From NCBI RefSeq assembly GCF_000282335.1, contig NZ_AKJM01000063.1:1-32294 (forward strand): a stretch of 32,294 nt of DNA, read 5' to 3'. This document shows, in pieces, positions 1-9,708 of this stretch. The notes below the pieces were generated by a model. That model was given only the letters and a program-made list of their open reading frames with translations. It was not told where the DNA came from and did not search any database. A program made the translations under genes and the position numbers. The stretch comes from Pseudomonas sp. GM48 (GTDB taxonomy: Bacteria; Pseudomonadota; Gammaproteobacteria; Pseudomonadales; Pseudomonadaceae). Each line of letters starts with the position of its first letter. The stretch's first letter is position 1.

Positions 1-13
1 GGAAGTGGGGCGA

Positions 14-41
14 ATTATAGGCTTCTAAAATTCGCCGTCAA
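14..41 (-). promoter_or_regulatory. probable rRNA operon promoter, leaving the window to the left
   Basis: Read on the minus strand, TTGACG (36-41) and TATAAT (14-19) are separated by 16 bp. They are followed by a GC-rich discriminator (CGCCCC) of the kind found at stringently controlled rRNA promoters. The DNA just upstream, overlapping the tyrS stop codon, is AT-rich and could act as an UP element. In PAO1 the tyrosyl-tRNA synthetase gene tyrZ sits directly before a 16S rRNA gene (recalled), so the same arrangement is expected here. The rRNA gene itself is outside the window. Confidence 0.7.
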
Positions 42-56
42 CACTTTATTTCAACT

Positions 57-1256
57 TTATTCAGCCTTGAGCGTAATACGCGCAAATGCCTTCTTGCCGG
101 CCTGGCAAACATGGGTTGCACCCAGCGCATATATAAAGGTGCGATCAACCACTTCACCATCTATACGCACACCGCCCGAACCGAGAAGATCTCGCGCCAT
201 TGCCGAGTTCTTCACCAAACCGGCCTTATTAAGGACGGCAGCAATCGGCATGTCCTCGGCAGCCGTCAATTCGATCTCTGGCAGGTCATCCGGCAGCTCG
301 CCTTCCTTCATGCGGTTACCGGCTGCGCGATGAGCACTGGCCGCAGCCTCCTCACCATGGAAACGCGCAACGATCTCTTCAGCCAGCTTGATCTTGATAT
401 CGCGCGGATTGGCGCCCGCCTCCACATCAGCGCGGAACGCATTGATCTCATCCATGGAGCGGAAGCTGAGCAGTTCGAAGTAACGCCACATCAACACATC
501 CGGAATGGAGACCAGCTTGCTGTACATCACACCCGGCGCTTCCTGGATACCGACATAGTTGCCCAAGGACTTGGACATCTTCTTCACGCCATCCAGCCCC
601 TCAAGCAGCGGCATGGTCAAAATGCATTGAGCTTCCTGACCATAACCACGCTGCAGCTCACGCCCCATCAGCAGGTTGAATTTCTGATCGGTACCACCGA
701 GCTCAACGTCTGCACGCAGAGCTACCGAGTCGTAACCCTGAACCAGCGGATAAAGGAACTCATGAATGGCGATTGGCTGATTGCTTGTATAGCGCTTGTC
801 GAAGTCATCGCGCTCGAGCATGCGGGCCACGGTGTACTGCGAGGTCAGGCGAATGAAGTCGGCCGGCCCCATCTGGTCCATCCAGGTGGAGTTGAATGCC
901 ACTTCGGTTTTTGCCGGATCCAGAATCTTGAAGACCTGAGTCTTGTAGGTCTCGGCATTCTCGAGGACCTGCTCGCGAGTGAGCGGTGGACGCGTAGCAC
1001 TCTTGCCGCTCGGATCACCAATCATCCCGGTGAAATCACCAATCAGGAAAATCACCTGATGCCCCAGTTCCTGGAACTGGCGCAGCTTATTAATAAGAAC
1101 GGTGTGACCCAAGTGCAGATCCGGAGCCGTTGGATCGAAGCCCGCCTTAATACGTAGCGGCTGGCCACGCTTGAGCTTTTCAATCAGCTCGGACTCGACC
1201 AACAGTTCTTCCGCACCACGTTTGATCAGCGCTAGCTGCTCTTCAACCGACTTCAT
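57..1256 (-). CDS. tyrS: tyrosyl-tRNA synthetase
   Basis: This cytoplasmic class I aminoacyl-tRNA synthetase charges tRNA-Tyr with tyrosine using ATP. The 399-residue product has the HIGH-type motif as HLGH (residues 48-51) in the Rossmann catalytic domain, a KMSKS loop ([10 protein letters not shown]), and a C-terminal S4-like RNA-binding region ([18 protein letters not shown]). The frame is open 31 codons further upstream, but [14 protein letters not shown] matches the usual family N-terminus, so the ATG at 1256 is chosen. The PAO1 gene in this position is tyrZ, one of two TyrRS genes in that species. Whether this genome has a second copy cannot be seen. It is divergent from the M23 peptidase gene and is followed by a likely rRNA promoter. 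Confidence 0.95.
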   Translation of the reverse strand: MKSVEEQLALIKRGAEELLVESELIEKLKRGQPLRIKAGFDPTAPDLHLGHTVLINKLRQFQELGHQVIFLIGDFTGMIGDPSGKSATRPPLTREQVLENAETYKTQVFKILDPAKTEVAFNSTWMDQMGPADFIRLTSQYTVARMLERDDFDKRYTSNQPIAIHEFLYPLVQGYDSVALRADVELGGTDQKFNLLMGRELQRGYGQEAQCILTMPLLEGLDGVKKMSKSLGNYVGIQEAPGVMYSKLVSIPDVLMWRYFELLSFRSMDEINAFRADVEAGANPRDIKIKLAEEIVARFHGEEAAASAHRAAGNRMKEGELPDDLPEIELTAAEDMPIAAVLNKAGLVKNSAMARDLLGSGGVRIDGEVVDRTFIYALGATHVCQAGKKAFARITLKAE

Positions 1257-1468
1257 AACAGACCCGCAAGGCTCAGATTCAAAGGGAACCAACCATACAA
1301 GATCGCGCGTCAAATACAAGGTTTGCCCGGCGCACGGACGCCAATCCACAGACAGAGTGCCTGCGGACTTGCTTCAGAGATGATTTGGTTATATTTTATA
1401 CAGTTATTTCATCTTCATCATGTCATTCATCTTTTCCAATTCATCCTTTTTCAAAGTCAAAGCCACTT

Positions 1469-2887
1469 ATGACCACAGAATCGTCTAAAGCGCCGCCGCT
1501 TTACCCGAAAACCCACTTGCTTGCCGCAAGTGGCATCGCCGCCCTTCTCAGCCTGGCGCTCCTGGTATTCCCTTCCAGCGATGTTGAAGCCAAAAAGACG
1601 ACCCTGAGTCTTGAACTGGAAAGCCCTGTTGAACAACTGACACAAGATCAAGACGCTGCTGACGCCGTTCAAGCCACAAATGAACCAGCAGCCTCCCCCT
1701 TCGCGCAAATCGACAATAGCGCCGAAGACACTCAGGAAACCGCTCAAGCCGAACCGGCGCCGGTCGTCGAAGAAAAGAAGCCGGCAAGCCACAGGGAGGT
1801 GATCGTCACCAAGGGTGACACCCTCTCTACACTGTTCGAGAAAGTCGGCCTCCCGGCTACTTCAGTGCGTGACGTGCTGGCCAGCGACAAGCAGGCCAAG
1901 CAGTTCAGCCAGCTCAAGCATGGGCAAAAACTCGAGTTCGAACTGAGCCCTGACGGCCAGTTGACCACCTTGCACAGCAAGCTCAACGACCTCGAAAGCA
2001 TCAGCCTGACCAAGAACGACAAGGGCTACACGTTTAACCGCACCACCGCGAAACCGACCGTGCGCTCCGCTTACGTTCACGGCGTGATCAACAGCTCGCT
2101 GTCGCAGTCCGCGGCCCGTGCCGGCCTGTCCCACAGCCTGACCATGGACATGGCCAGCGTGTTTGGCTACGACGTGGATTTCGCCCAGGATATTCGCCAG
2201 GGCGACGAGTTCGACGTGATCTACGAGCAAAAGGTGGTCAACGGCAAAGCCGTAGGAAATGGCCCGATCCTGTCGGCGCGCTTCACCAACCGCGGCAAGA
2301 CCTACACCGCCGTTCGCTACACCAACAAACAAGGCAACAGCAGCTATTACACTGCTGACGGCAACAGCATGCGCAAGGCGTTCATCCGCACACCGGTGGA
2401 CTTCGCCCGTATCAGCTCGAAATTTTCCATGGGACGCAAACACCCGATCCTTAACAAGATCCGCGCCCACAAAGGCGTCGACTACGCCGCCCCGCGTGGT
2501 ACGCCGATCAAGGCTGCCGGTGATGGCAAGGTCCTGCTGGCGGGTCGCCGTGGCGGCTACGGCAACACCGTGATCATCCAGCACGGCAATACCTACACCA
2601 CGCTCTACGGCCACATGCAAGGCTTCGCCAAAGGCGTGAAGACTGGCGGCACAGTGAAGCAGGGCCAAGTGATTGGCTACATTGGCACCACCGGCCTCTC
2701 CACTGGTCCGCACTTGCACTACGAGTTCCAGGTCAATGGCGTGCACGTCGACCCGTTGGGCCAGAAACTGCCAATGGCCGATCCGATTGCCAAGGCAGAA
2801 CGCACACGCTTCCTCGCCCAAAGCCAGCCGTTGATGGCACGCATGGAACAGGAAAAAGCCACTCTGCTGGCTTCGAGCAAGCGTTAA
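1469..2887 (+). CDS. M23 family murein endopeptidase, membrane anchored
   Basis: A 472-residue zinc metallopeptidase predicted to cleave peptide cross-bridges in peptidoglycan, acting in the periplasm like E. coli MepM. A hydrophobic segment near residues 18-38 anchors the N-terminus. A low-complexity Glu/Ala/Pro linker follows, then an OapA/LysM-like region (VTKGDTLSTLFEKVGL), and a C-terminal LytM/M23 domain. Zinc and catalytic residues are visible: H334 and D338 (HKGVDYA), then the HxH motif H415-L-H417. The frame is open from 1385, but MTTESSKAPPLYPK before the membrane segment is a typical start, so 1469 is chosen. The stop is 3 bp before anmK, suggesting translational coupling and a shared wall remodelling and recycling role. 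The PAO1 counterpart is PA0667 (recalled). Confidence 0.9.
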   Translation: MTTESSKAPPLYPKTHLLAASGIAALLSLALLVFPSSDVEAKKTTLSLELESPVEQLTQDQDAADAVQATNEPAASPFAQIDNSAEDTQETAQAEPAPVVEEKKPASHREVIVTKGDTLSTLFEKVGLPATSVRDVLASDKQAKQFSQLKHGQKLEFELSPDGQLTTLHSKLNDLESISLTKNDKGYTFNRTTAKPTVRSAYVHGVINSSLSQSAARAGLSHSLTMDMASVFGYDVDFAQDIRQGDEFDVIYEQKVVNGKAVGNGPILSARFTNRGKTYTAVRYTNKQGNSSYYTADGNSMRKAFIRTPVDFARISSKFSMGRKHPILNKIRAHKGVDYAAPRGTPIKAAGDGKVLLAGRRGGYGNTVIIQHGNTYTTLYGHMQGFAKGVKTGGTVKQGQVIGYIGTTGLSTGPHLHYEFQVNGVHVDPLGQKLPMADPIAKAERTRFLAQSQPLMARMEQEKATLLASSKR

Positions 2888-3982
<1,095 letters not shown>

Positions 3983-3998
3983 ATCCTCCAGACAGCAA

Positions 3999-4030
3999 AA
4001 CGCCGCAAGACCCTGAGGCCGTGCGGCGTT
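3999..4030. terminator. intrinsic terminator between anmK and erpA
   Basis: A 9-bp stem AACGCCGCA (3999-4007) pairs with TGCGGCGTT (4022-4030) across a 14-base loop. On the minus strand it runs into TTTTG, so it should end erpA transcripts. On the plus strand, after anmK, only a short T tract follows. Confidence 0.7.
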
Positions 4031-4050
4031 CTGTGAAACAGGCGCGCTGA

Positions 4051-4401
4051 TCAGATCGAGAACGAAGAACCGCAGCCACAGGTAGTGGTCGCATTCGGGT
4101 TCTTGATGACGAAACGCGAACCTTCCAGACCTTCCTGGTAGTCCACCTCGGCACCTGCCAAGTACTGGAAGCTCATCGGATCGACCACCAGACTCACACC
4201 TTCGCGCTCGACGATGGTGTCGTCATCGGCCACTTCTTCATCGAAGGTGAAGCCGTACTGAAAACCTGAACAACCGCCGCCCGTAACGAATACGCGCAGC
4301 TTCAAGCGATCATTCCCCTCTTCATCGACCAGGCTCTTCACCTTGTGCGCGGCACCGTGGGTGAATTGCAAAGCCGTGGGGGTGAAGGATTCGACGCTCA
4401 T
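4051..4401 (-). CDS. erpA: iron-sulfur cluster insertion protein ErpA
   Basis: An A-type carrier of 116 residues that delivers Fe-S clusters to apo-proteins such as IspG and IspH in the cytoplasm. The three invariant cysteines of the HesB/IscA fold are present: C44 in GGGCSGF, and C108 and C110 in the C-terminal TTCGCGSSF. The start ATG at 4401 follows a good GGAGAT ribosome binding site. It is a single gene between two terminators, convergent with anmK and with its own promoter. The conserved Glu-rich and acidic segment ([11 protein letters not shown]) is typical of ErpA rather than IscA. Confidence 0.95.
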   Translation of the reverse strand: MSVESFTPTALQFTHGAAHKVKSLVDEEGNDRLKLRVFVTGGGCSGFQYGFTFDEEVADDDTIVEREGVSLVVDPMSFQYLAGAEVDYQEGLEGSRFVIKNPNATTTCGCGSSFSI

Positions 4402-4448
4402 GCTGACTATCTCCCGGCGTTACGCCGTCATATTGCGTGATGACGCGC

Positions 4449-4478
4449 ATTATCCGCTTCTCCTAGAAAAGCGGTCAA
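4449..4478 (-). promoter_or_regulatory. candidate erpA promoter with an IscR-like half site
   Basis: On the minus strand TTGACC (4473-4478) and GATAAT (4449-4454) are separated by 18 bp. The stretch ATAGTTGAC (4474-4482) overlaps the -35 and fits the left half of the type 1 IscR consensus. The right half is poorly matched, so IscR control is only a suggestion. Confidence 0.5.
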
Positions 4479-4524
4479 CTATTGTTATGGTATATCAACC
4501 AATCCAATCGCCAGCCCGGAATGC

Positions 4525-4551
4525 AAAAAGGCCCGTCTAACGGGCCTTTTT
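4525..4551. terminator. bidirectional intrinsic terminator after argC
   Basis: AAAAAGGCCCG (4525-4535) and CGGGCCTTTTT (4541-4551) form a perfect stem around a 5-base loop with a T tract in both directions. It lies just after the argC stop (minus strand) and upstream of the erpA promoter. Confidence 0.85.
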
Positions 4552-4568
4552 GCTGTGCGCGATAAGCC

Positions 4569-5603
4569 TTACGGCAGCATGCCCGCGTGGGAAAGACCCA
4601 GACGTTCATCCAGCCCGAACAGGATGTTCATGTTCTGCACTGCCTGGCCCGAAGCACCTTTGACCAGGTTATCGATCACCGACAACACCACCACAAGATC
4701 ACCATCCTGCGGACGATGCACCGCGATACGGCAAACGTTGGCACCACGCACGCTACGCGTCTCAGGATGGCTGCCGGCTGGCATCACATCGACGAACGGC
4801 TCATTGGCATAACGCTTTTCAAACAGCGCCTGCAGGTCCACCGAGCGATCAACGACGGTTGCGTACAGCGTGGAGTGAATGCCACGAATCATCGGCGTCA
4901 GATGCGGAACGAAGGTCAGGCCGACGTCCTTGCCTGCTGCACGACTCAGCCCCTGACGAATCTCCGGCAGGTGACGGTGACCTTTGACGGCATAGGCCTT
5001 CATGCTTTCCGACGTCTCGGAGTACAGCGAGCCTACGGAAGCACCACGACCGGCACCACTGACGCCGGACTTGCAGTCAGCAATCAAATGCGCAGCATCG
5101 GCCAGGCCGGCTTCGAGCAATGGCAGGAAACCCAATTGCGTTGCGGTTGGATAGCAGCCTGGCACGGCAATCAGGCGTGCTTTCTTGATCTGCTCGCGAT
5201 TGACTTCCGGCAGACCGTAGACCGCTTCGTCCAGCAGTTCCGGCGCGCCGTGCGGCTGGCCGTACCATTTGGCCCATTCATCCGCGTCTTGCAGACGGAA
5301 GTCGGCCGACAGGTCGATGACCTTGGTCCCGGCCGCCAGCAATTCGCCCGCCAAGGCATGGGCAACACCGTGTGGCGTGGCGAAAAACACCACATCGCAA
5401 GCGCCCAGGGTCTTGATGTCCGGAACGCTGAATGCCAGGCCGTCGTAGTGGCCTCGCAGGTTCGGGTACATGTCGGCCACGGCCAGGCCAGCCTCGGATC
5501 GGGAAGTGATGACAACCACTTCAGCTTGCGGATGTTGCGCCAACAGACGCAGCAGTTCGACACCGGTGTAACCCGTGCCGCCGACGATACCGACCTTGAC
5601 CAT
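4569..5603 (-). CDS. argC: N-acetyl-gamma-glutamyl-phosphate reductase
   Basis: Third step of arginine biosynthesis: NADPH-dependent reduction of N-acetylglutamyl phosphate to the semialdehyde in the cytoplasm. The 344-residue protein begins [21 protein letters not shown], a Rossmann NADP-binding loop. The catalytic cysteine C150 lies in the family motif [21 protein letters not shown] and HRHLPEI motifs further along fit the glutamyl-phosphate reductase family. The frame is open to 5675, but ATG 5603 with an upstream GAGGG matches the family start and length. It is monocistronic, with a promoter shared back to back with hemJ and a strong terminator at its end. Confidence 0.96.
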   Translation of the reverse strand: MVKVGIVGGTGYTGVELLRLLAQHPQAEVVVITSRSEAGLAVADMYPNLRGHYDGLAFSVPDIKTLGACDVVFFATPHGVAHALAGELLAAGTKVIDLSADFRLQDADEWAKWYGQPHGAPELLDEAVYGLPEVNREQIKKARLIAVPGCYPTATQLGFLPLLEAGLADAAHLIADCKSGVSGAGRGASVGSLYSETSESMKAYAVKGHRHLPEIRQGLSRAAGKDVGLTFVPHLTPMIRGIHSTLYATVVDRSVDLQALFEKRYANEPFVDVMPAGSHPETRSVRGANVCRIAVHRPQDGDLVVVLSVIDNLVKGASGQAVQNMNILFGLDERLGLSHAGMLP

Positions 5604-5639
5604 AAACCTGCCCTCAACGAACCCACTGGAAAGCCGTCG

Positions 5640-5668
5640 ATAATAGGGCGCGCGCGCCCCTGCGACAA
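5640..5668 (-). promoter_or_regulatory. candidate argC promoter
   Basis: On the minus strand TTGTCG (5663-5668) and TATTAT (5640-5645) are 17 bp apart, a good sigma-70 match 36 bp upstream of the argC ATG. The spacer is unusually rich in alternating GC (GCGCGCGCGCCC). Confidence 0.55.
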
Positions 5669-5676
5669 CCGGCAAG

Positions 5677-5706
5677 GTGACGTGCGGAGCGTCAAGCCTC
5701 TACTAT
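5677..5706 (+). promoter_or_regulatory. candidate hemJ promoter
   Basis: GTGACG (5677-5682) and TACTAT (5701-5706) are separated by 18 bp and lie 32 bp before the hemJ ATG, divergent from the argC promoter. The match is moderate. Confidence 0.4.
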
Positions 5707-5738
5707 TCCGGCTACCGTGAATTGGGGAATAACTAAAA

Positions 5739-6170
5739 ATGCTTTATCTGTGGCTCAAAGCGCTTCACATCATCAGTATCGTTTGCTGGTTTGCCGGCCT
5801 GTTCTACCTGCCGCGACTGTTCGTCTATCACGCCCAAAGCGAGGACACCGTCAGCAAGGAACGCTTCAGCATCATGGAGCGCAAGCTGTACCGCGGCATC
5901 ATGGGACCGGCAATGATCGCTACGCTGATCTTCGGCGGCTGGTTGATCAGCCTCAACCCCGGCGCCTACTTCACTCAGGGTGGCTGGATGCACGCCAAGC
6001 TGACGCTGGTGGTGATTCTGATCGGCTACCACCACATGTGCGGCGCGCAGGTAAAACGTTTTGCCCGTGGCGAAAACACCCGCAGCCATGTCTTTTATCG
6101 CTGGTTCAATGAGGTTCCGGTTCTGATATTGCTGGCAATCGTAATTCTGGTCGTCGTTCGGCCGTTCTAA
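5739..6170 (+). CDS. hemJ: protoporphyrinogen IX oxidase, HemJ family
   Basis: A 143-residue inner-membrane protein of the HemJ (formerly UPF0093) family, which oxidises protoporphyrinogen IX to protoporphyrin IX in haem synthesis in many proteobacteria lacking HemG or HemY. The start MLYLWLKALHIISIVCWFAG and the following LPRLFVYH motif carry the conserved histidine and arginine of the family. Four hydrophobic segments are visible, including TLVVILIGYHHMCG and VLILLAIVILVVVRPF at the end. A GGGGAA ribosome binding site precedes the ATG. Identification rests on family resemblance. Activity is inferred. Confidence 0.88.
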   Translation: MLYLWLKALHIISIVCWFAGLFYLPRLFVYHAQSEDTVSKERFSIMERKLYRGIMGPAMIATLIFGGWLISLNPGAYFTQGGWMHAKLTLVVILIGYHHMCGAQVKRFARGENTRSHVFYRWFNEVPVLILLAIVILVVVRPF

Positions 6171-6203
6171 ACCCAATAGGCTCAAACCACCGGGGTACTT
6201 CCA

Positions 6204-7172
6204 ATGTCGCTGCCCGCTCTGCTCGAACAACGTTTGCGTCTGCCCGTGGTGGCAGCACCGATGTTCCTGATTTCCAATCCGCAATTGGTACTCGCCTGTT
6301 GTCGCCAGGGCGTGGTCGGTAGCTTCCCGGCGCTGAACCAGCGCGAAAGCAGCGGCTTCAAGGCCTGGCTGGAAGAGATCGAAGCCGGGCTGGCGACAAT
6401 GGAAAACCCCGCGCCTTATGCCGTGAACCTGATCGTGCATAACAGCAATCCACGCTTACAGGCGGATCTTGAGATCTGCGTCGAACACAAAGTACCGATC
6501 GTGATCACCAGCCTCGGTGCCGTGAAAGAGCTGGTCGACACGGTGCACAGCTACGGCGGCCTGGTGTTCCATGATGTGACGACACGTCGTCATGCCGAGA
6601 AAGCAGCCGAAGCCGGCGTAGATGGATTGATCGCCGTGGCTGCCGGCGCCGGTGGACACGCCGGGACCTGGAGCCCGTTCTCGCTGATTGCCGAAATCCG
6701 CCAGTTCTTCGACAAGACCCTGTTGCTGGCCGGCTGCTTGAACCACGGGCATGAAATTCTTGCCGCGCAATTGCTCGGCGCGGATCTGGCCTACTTTGGC
6801 ACTCGATTTATCGGCACGACCGAAAGTCACGCACCCGAGGCCTACAAAGAAATGCTGCTGACATCCAAAGCCGCAGACATCATCCATACTCCAGTTGTGT
6901 CAGGTGTCCCGGCGAGTTTCATGCGCCAGAGCCTGGAAGCCGCCGGTTTCGACATGGCCGCCTTGCAAGGCAAGGGCGAGATCAATTTCGGTTCCAAGCT
7001 CAAACCCGTGAGCGATGAGGCCAAAGCCTGGAAAACCGTTTGGTCTGCCGGCCAGGGCGTGGGAGAAATCGAGGACTTGCCAAGTGTCGAGCAGTTGATT
7101 GCACGTCTCGACGCGGAGTACCGCAAGGCCCTGGAGCAGGCTGCCCAGTTGACCAAACGCTGGCCGAGCTGA
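6204..7172 (+). CDS. nitronate monooxygenase family flavoprotein
   Basis: A 322-residue FMN-dependent TIM-barrel enzyme of the nitronate monooxygenase (2-nitropropane dioxygenase) family, which oxidises alkyl nitronates. The N-terminus LRLPVVAAPMFLISNPQLV is the family's FMN-site beginning. The motif VAAGAGGHAG (residues 146-155) contains H152, in the place of the catalytic histidine of class I and II enzymes. GADLAYFGTRFIGTTES is the phosphate-binding end of the barrel. It starts 33 bp after hemJ on the same strand, so it may be cotranscribed. True substrate is unknown; detoxification of propionate 3-nitronate is the usual assignment. Confidence 0.87.
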   Translation: MSLPALLEQRLRLPVVAAPMFLISNPQLVLACCRQGVVGSFPALNQRESSGFKAWLEEIEAGLATMENPAPYAVNLIVHNSNPRLQADLEICVEHKVPIVITSLGAVKELVDTVHSYGGLVFHDVTTRRHAEKAAEAGVDGLIAVAAGAGGHAGTWSPFSLIAEIRQFFDKTLLLAGCLNHGHEILAAQLLGADLAYFGTRFIGTTESHAPEAYKEMLLTSKAADIIHTPVVSGVPASFMRQSLEAAGFDMAALQGKGEINFGSKLKPVSDEAKAWKTVWSAGQGVGEIEDLPSVEQLIARLDAEYRKALEQAAQLTKRWPS

Positions 7173-7265
7173 CAGCAAACCTTGGCCAGCCTTGCCCGGC
7201 TGGCCTTACACTCACCCGGACACAACATTTTCCTTTCAACCTCTCGCGACAAGGATGCCTCGGAC

Positions 7266-8231
7266 ATGGGTGAAAATCATTTCAAAATCGTATTCGAAGG
7301 CTCCTTGCTGCCCGGTGTTGACGTCACCACGGCAAAGCTCAATCTCGCCGAGTTGTTCAAAAGCGATGTCACGGCCATTGAGCGTCTGTTCACCGGGCGT
7401 CCGGTAGCGCTCAAACGCAACCTGTCGCAAGCCGATGCCCAGACCTATCTCCAGGCGCTGAGCAAAACCGGTATCGACGCCCGCATCGAAGCCGAAACGC
7501 CGATCGAGCTGAACCTCGCCGACGTTCATGACCATGCTCCGGCCAGCGGCCAGGCGTCTTTTGCAGATCCGCAGTCCCCTTACGCGCCGCCTCGCGCGCC
7601 GGTCGGCGAAGTCGCGGCGGAATTCGCCACGCTCAAGCCATTCAGTTTCGATGGCCGTATCGGCCGCTTGCGTTATCTCGCCTGGACGCTGGTGCTGTCA
7701 ACTGTACTCCTGGCCGTTTGCGGGGTGTTTGCCTTGGTCGCTCTGGCTCTCATCGGCGCGGATTCGACCGCAGGCCTGATATTGGGCAGCTTGCTGGCCT
7801 TGATCCTGTTCGTCGGATTTGTATTCGTCAGCATCCAGATCACTGTTCAACGCTTGCACGATGTCGGCTGGTCCGGCTGGCTGTGGCTGCTTAACCTGGT
7901 GCCGTTCGTTGGCAGTTTCTTTCCGTTCGTGATCATGGTTGTGCCGGGCAACGACACCGCCAACCGCTACGGCCCGCCGCCTCCGCCGAACAGTACTGCG
8001 GTCAAGGTATTGTCTTCGCTGTGGCTGATCGTTATCGCGCTGGTTCTATTCGGCTCGCTGGCCGGTGGTCTCACGGCGATACGGGAAGAATACAAAAGCG
8101 CCGCGCAGAGCAGCTACGAAAGCAGTTCGGCCACCACCGATGAAATCGACGTCGAGGTCGCACCGGTGCCAAATTCCGTCGACGATGCAGCCGAAGAGGT
8201 CCAGCCCCCTGTAGACTCTGCGAAAGAATGA
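7266..8231 (+). CDS. DUF805 membrane protein with extra N-terminal domain
   Basis: A 321-residue protein of unknown function. Residues 1-90 form a soluble domain (FKIVFEGSLLPGVDVTTAKLNL, then an ALKRNLSQADAQTYLQAL repeat-like section). Residues about 125-245 are a DUF805 domain: the FDGRIGRLRYLAW opening, three hydrophobic helices, and the signature QRLHDVGWSGWLWLLNLVPFVG ending in PGNDTANRYGPPPPPN. A fourth helix and an acidic tail (EIDVEVAPVPNSVDDAAEEV) follow. The frame is open from 7182, but the ATG at 7266 precedes the conserved sequence and is preferred. It lies between the nitronate monooxygenase and a dehydrogenase on the same strand. DUF805 is found in many small integral membrane proteins without known activity. 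Confidence 0.85.
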   Translation: MGENHFKIVFEGSLLPGVDVTTAKLNLAELFKSDVTAIERLFTGRPVALKRNLSQADAQTYLQALSKTGIDARIEAETPIELNLADVHDHAPASGQASFADPQSPYAPPRAPVGEVAAEFATLKPFSFDGRIGRLRYLAWTLVLSTVLLAVCGVFALVALALIGADSTAGLILGSLLALILFVGFVFVSIQITVQRLHDVGWSGWLWLLNLVPFVGSFFPFVIMVVPGNDTANRYGPPPPPNSTAVKVLSSLWLIVIALVLFGSLAGGLTAIREEYKSAAQSSYESSSATTDEIDVEVAPVPNSVDDAAEEVQPPVDSAKE

Positions 8232-8292
8232 ACAGCGCTCCTGGCCCGTGACACCTGCGTCGCGGCGCGGAGCTGTTGCGATGGAGAACTGC

Positions 8293-9081
8293 ATGACCCG
8301 TTACGCTCTGATCACTGGCGCCTCCAGCGGCATCGGCCTGGCAATGGCCGAAGCGCTGGCACGGCGCGGCCGCAGCCTGATTCTGGTGGCCCGACAACGT
8401 GATCAGCTGGAAAGTATTGCGATTGAACTGACCCAAAGGTTCGGCGTGGAAGTGTTGTTCCGTGCCTGTGACCTGGGCGAACCGCTGCGCCTGTCCGGGT
8501 TCCTGCTGGAGCTGGAAGAAGGCGACCGGCAGATCGATCTGCTGGTCAACTGCGCCGGTATCGGTACATGCGGCCCGTTTCTGGCCCAGGACTGGATGAC
8601 CGAACAAGACCTGATCGAAGTGAACATCCTCGCCCTCACCCGCCTGTGCCATGCCATCGGCAACAGCATGGCCCTGCAAGGCGGCGGGCAGATTCTGAAT
8701 GTGGCCTCGATGGCGGCGTTTCAACCGGGGCCGTGGATGAGTACCTATTACGCCAGCAAGGCGTATGTGCTGCACTTTTCCGAAGGGTTGCGCGTCGAGC
8801 TGAAAAAATGTGCGATCAAGGTTTCGGTGCTCTGCCCCGGGCCGACCCGCACGGCATTTTTCCGTACCGCACAACTCGACAGCGACAAACTGGCCAACAG
8901 CAAACTGCTGATGAGCCCCGAGGAAGTGGCGCTCTACACCGTGCGCGCACTGGAAAAGAATAAAGCGATCATTATTCCAGGGCGGCGCAACCGCTGGTTC
9001 GCCTTCCTGCCAAGGCTCGGCTCGCGCTGGCTGACTCGCACCATCGCCGGCATGGTCAACAAGGCCTACTGCCCGCGCTGA
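8293..9081 (+). CDS. short-chain dehydrogenase/reductase
   Basis: A 262-residue NAD(P)-dependent oxidoreductase of the classical SDR family. The Rossmann motif TGASSGIG is at residues 8-15, the NAG-like motif reads LVNCAGIG, and the catalytic set is S139 with Y152 and K156 (YYASK). The C-terminal part (RRNRWFAFLPRLGSRWLTRTIAGMVNKAY) is basic and hydrophobic, resembling SDRs that associate with membranes or act on lipids. ATG 8293 is preceded at six bases by GGAG, which decides it over the in-frame ATG at 8281. Substrate cannot be told from the sequence. Confidence 0.9.
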   Translation: MTRYALITGASSGIGLAMAEALARRGRSLILVARQRDQLESIAIELTQRFGVEVLFRACDLGEPLRLSGFLLELEEGDRQIDLLVNCAGIGTCGPFLAQDWMTEQDLIEVNILALTRLCHAIGNSMALQGGGQILNVASMAAFQPGPWMSTYYASKAYVLHFSEGLRVELKKCAIKVSVLCPGPTRTAFFRTAQLDSDKLANSKLLMSPEEVALYTVRALEKNKAIIIPGRRNRWFAFLPRLGSRWLTRTIAGMVNKAYCPR

Positions 9082-9161
9082 TCCAACTCAAGGTAAAAGA
9101 CTGGGCGCTGGCATACGCCATGAGTACACTCAGGCCAGCCCAAACAACGGAGAAAACAGCT

Positions 9162-9500
9162 GTGGATACTCTGTTCACCAAGATCATCAACCGGGAAATC
9201 CCGGCGAAGATCATTTACGAGGACGACCAGGTACTGGCCTTCCACGACATTGCCCCACAGGCACCGGTACATTTTCTGGTGGTCCCGAAGAAACCGGTTC
9301 GCACCCTGAACGACCTGACCGAGGACGACAAGGCATTGGCCGGGCACATTCTGTTCACCGCCCAGCGCCTGGCACTGGAACTGGGCTGCGAAAAGGGCTT
9401 TCGTGTCGTCATGAACTGCAATGAAGAAGGCGGGCAAACCGTCTACCACATTCATATGCACGTGTTGGGTCAGCGCCAGATGCACTGGCCGCCGGGCTGA
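9162..9500 (+). CDS. HIT family nucleotide hydrolase, HinT-like
   Basis: A 112-residue histidine-triad protein of the HinT branch, which hydrolyses purine nucleoside phosphoramidates and adenylated conjugates. The triad H-I-H-M-H at residues 96-100 is near the C-terminus, and the N-terminal DTLFTKIINREIPAKIIYEDD block is typical. The start is a GTG at 9162, chosen because GGAG (9149-9152) sits nine bases before it and the family length is about 112. The frame is open upstream to 9120 but that extension has no family similarity. It follows the SDR gene by about 80 bp on the same strand. Confidence 0.9.
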   Translation: MDTLFTKIINREIPAKIIYEDDQVLAFHDIAPQAPVHFLVVPKKPVRTLNDLTEDDKALAGHILFTAQRLALELGCEKGFRVVMNCNEEGGQTVYHIHMHVLGQRQMHWPPG

Positions 9501-9512
9501 TTACTCCCCCCC

Positions 9513-9604
9513 TTGTGGGAGCGGGCTTGCTCGCGAAGAGGGCATCACTTTCAACATCTTTGTTGACTGACACTCCGACTTCGCGAGCAAGCCCGCTCCC
9601 ACAA
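9513..9604. repeat. REP inverted pair (REPIN)
   Basis: GTGGGAGCGGGCTTGCTCGC on the plus strand at 9515-9534 is mirrored by its reverse complement ending at 9604, with about 40 bp between arms. It sits between the HIT gene and coq7. Confidence 0.9.
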
Positions 9605-9708
9605 GGGCATCACAACACTGTCACAGCCTCTGCAGCACAATGACCCAGCGCAATCCTTCCCCGGCCGATTGGGTTAAACTGGCCGCCGAAATTCCCCCGG
9701 AGGTCAGC

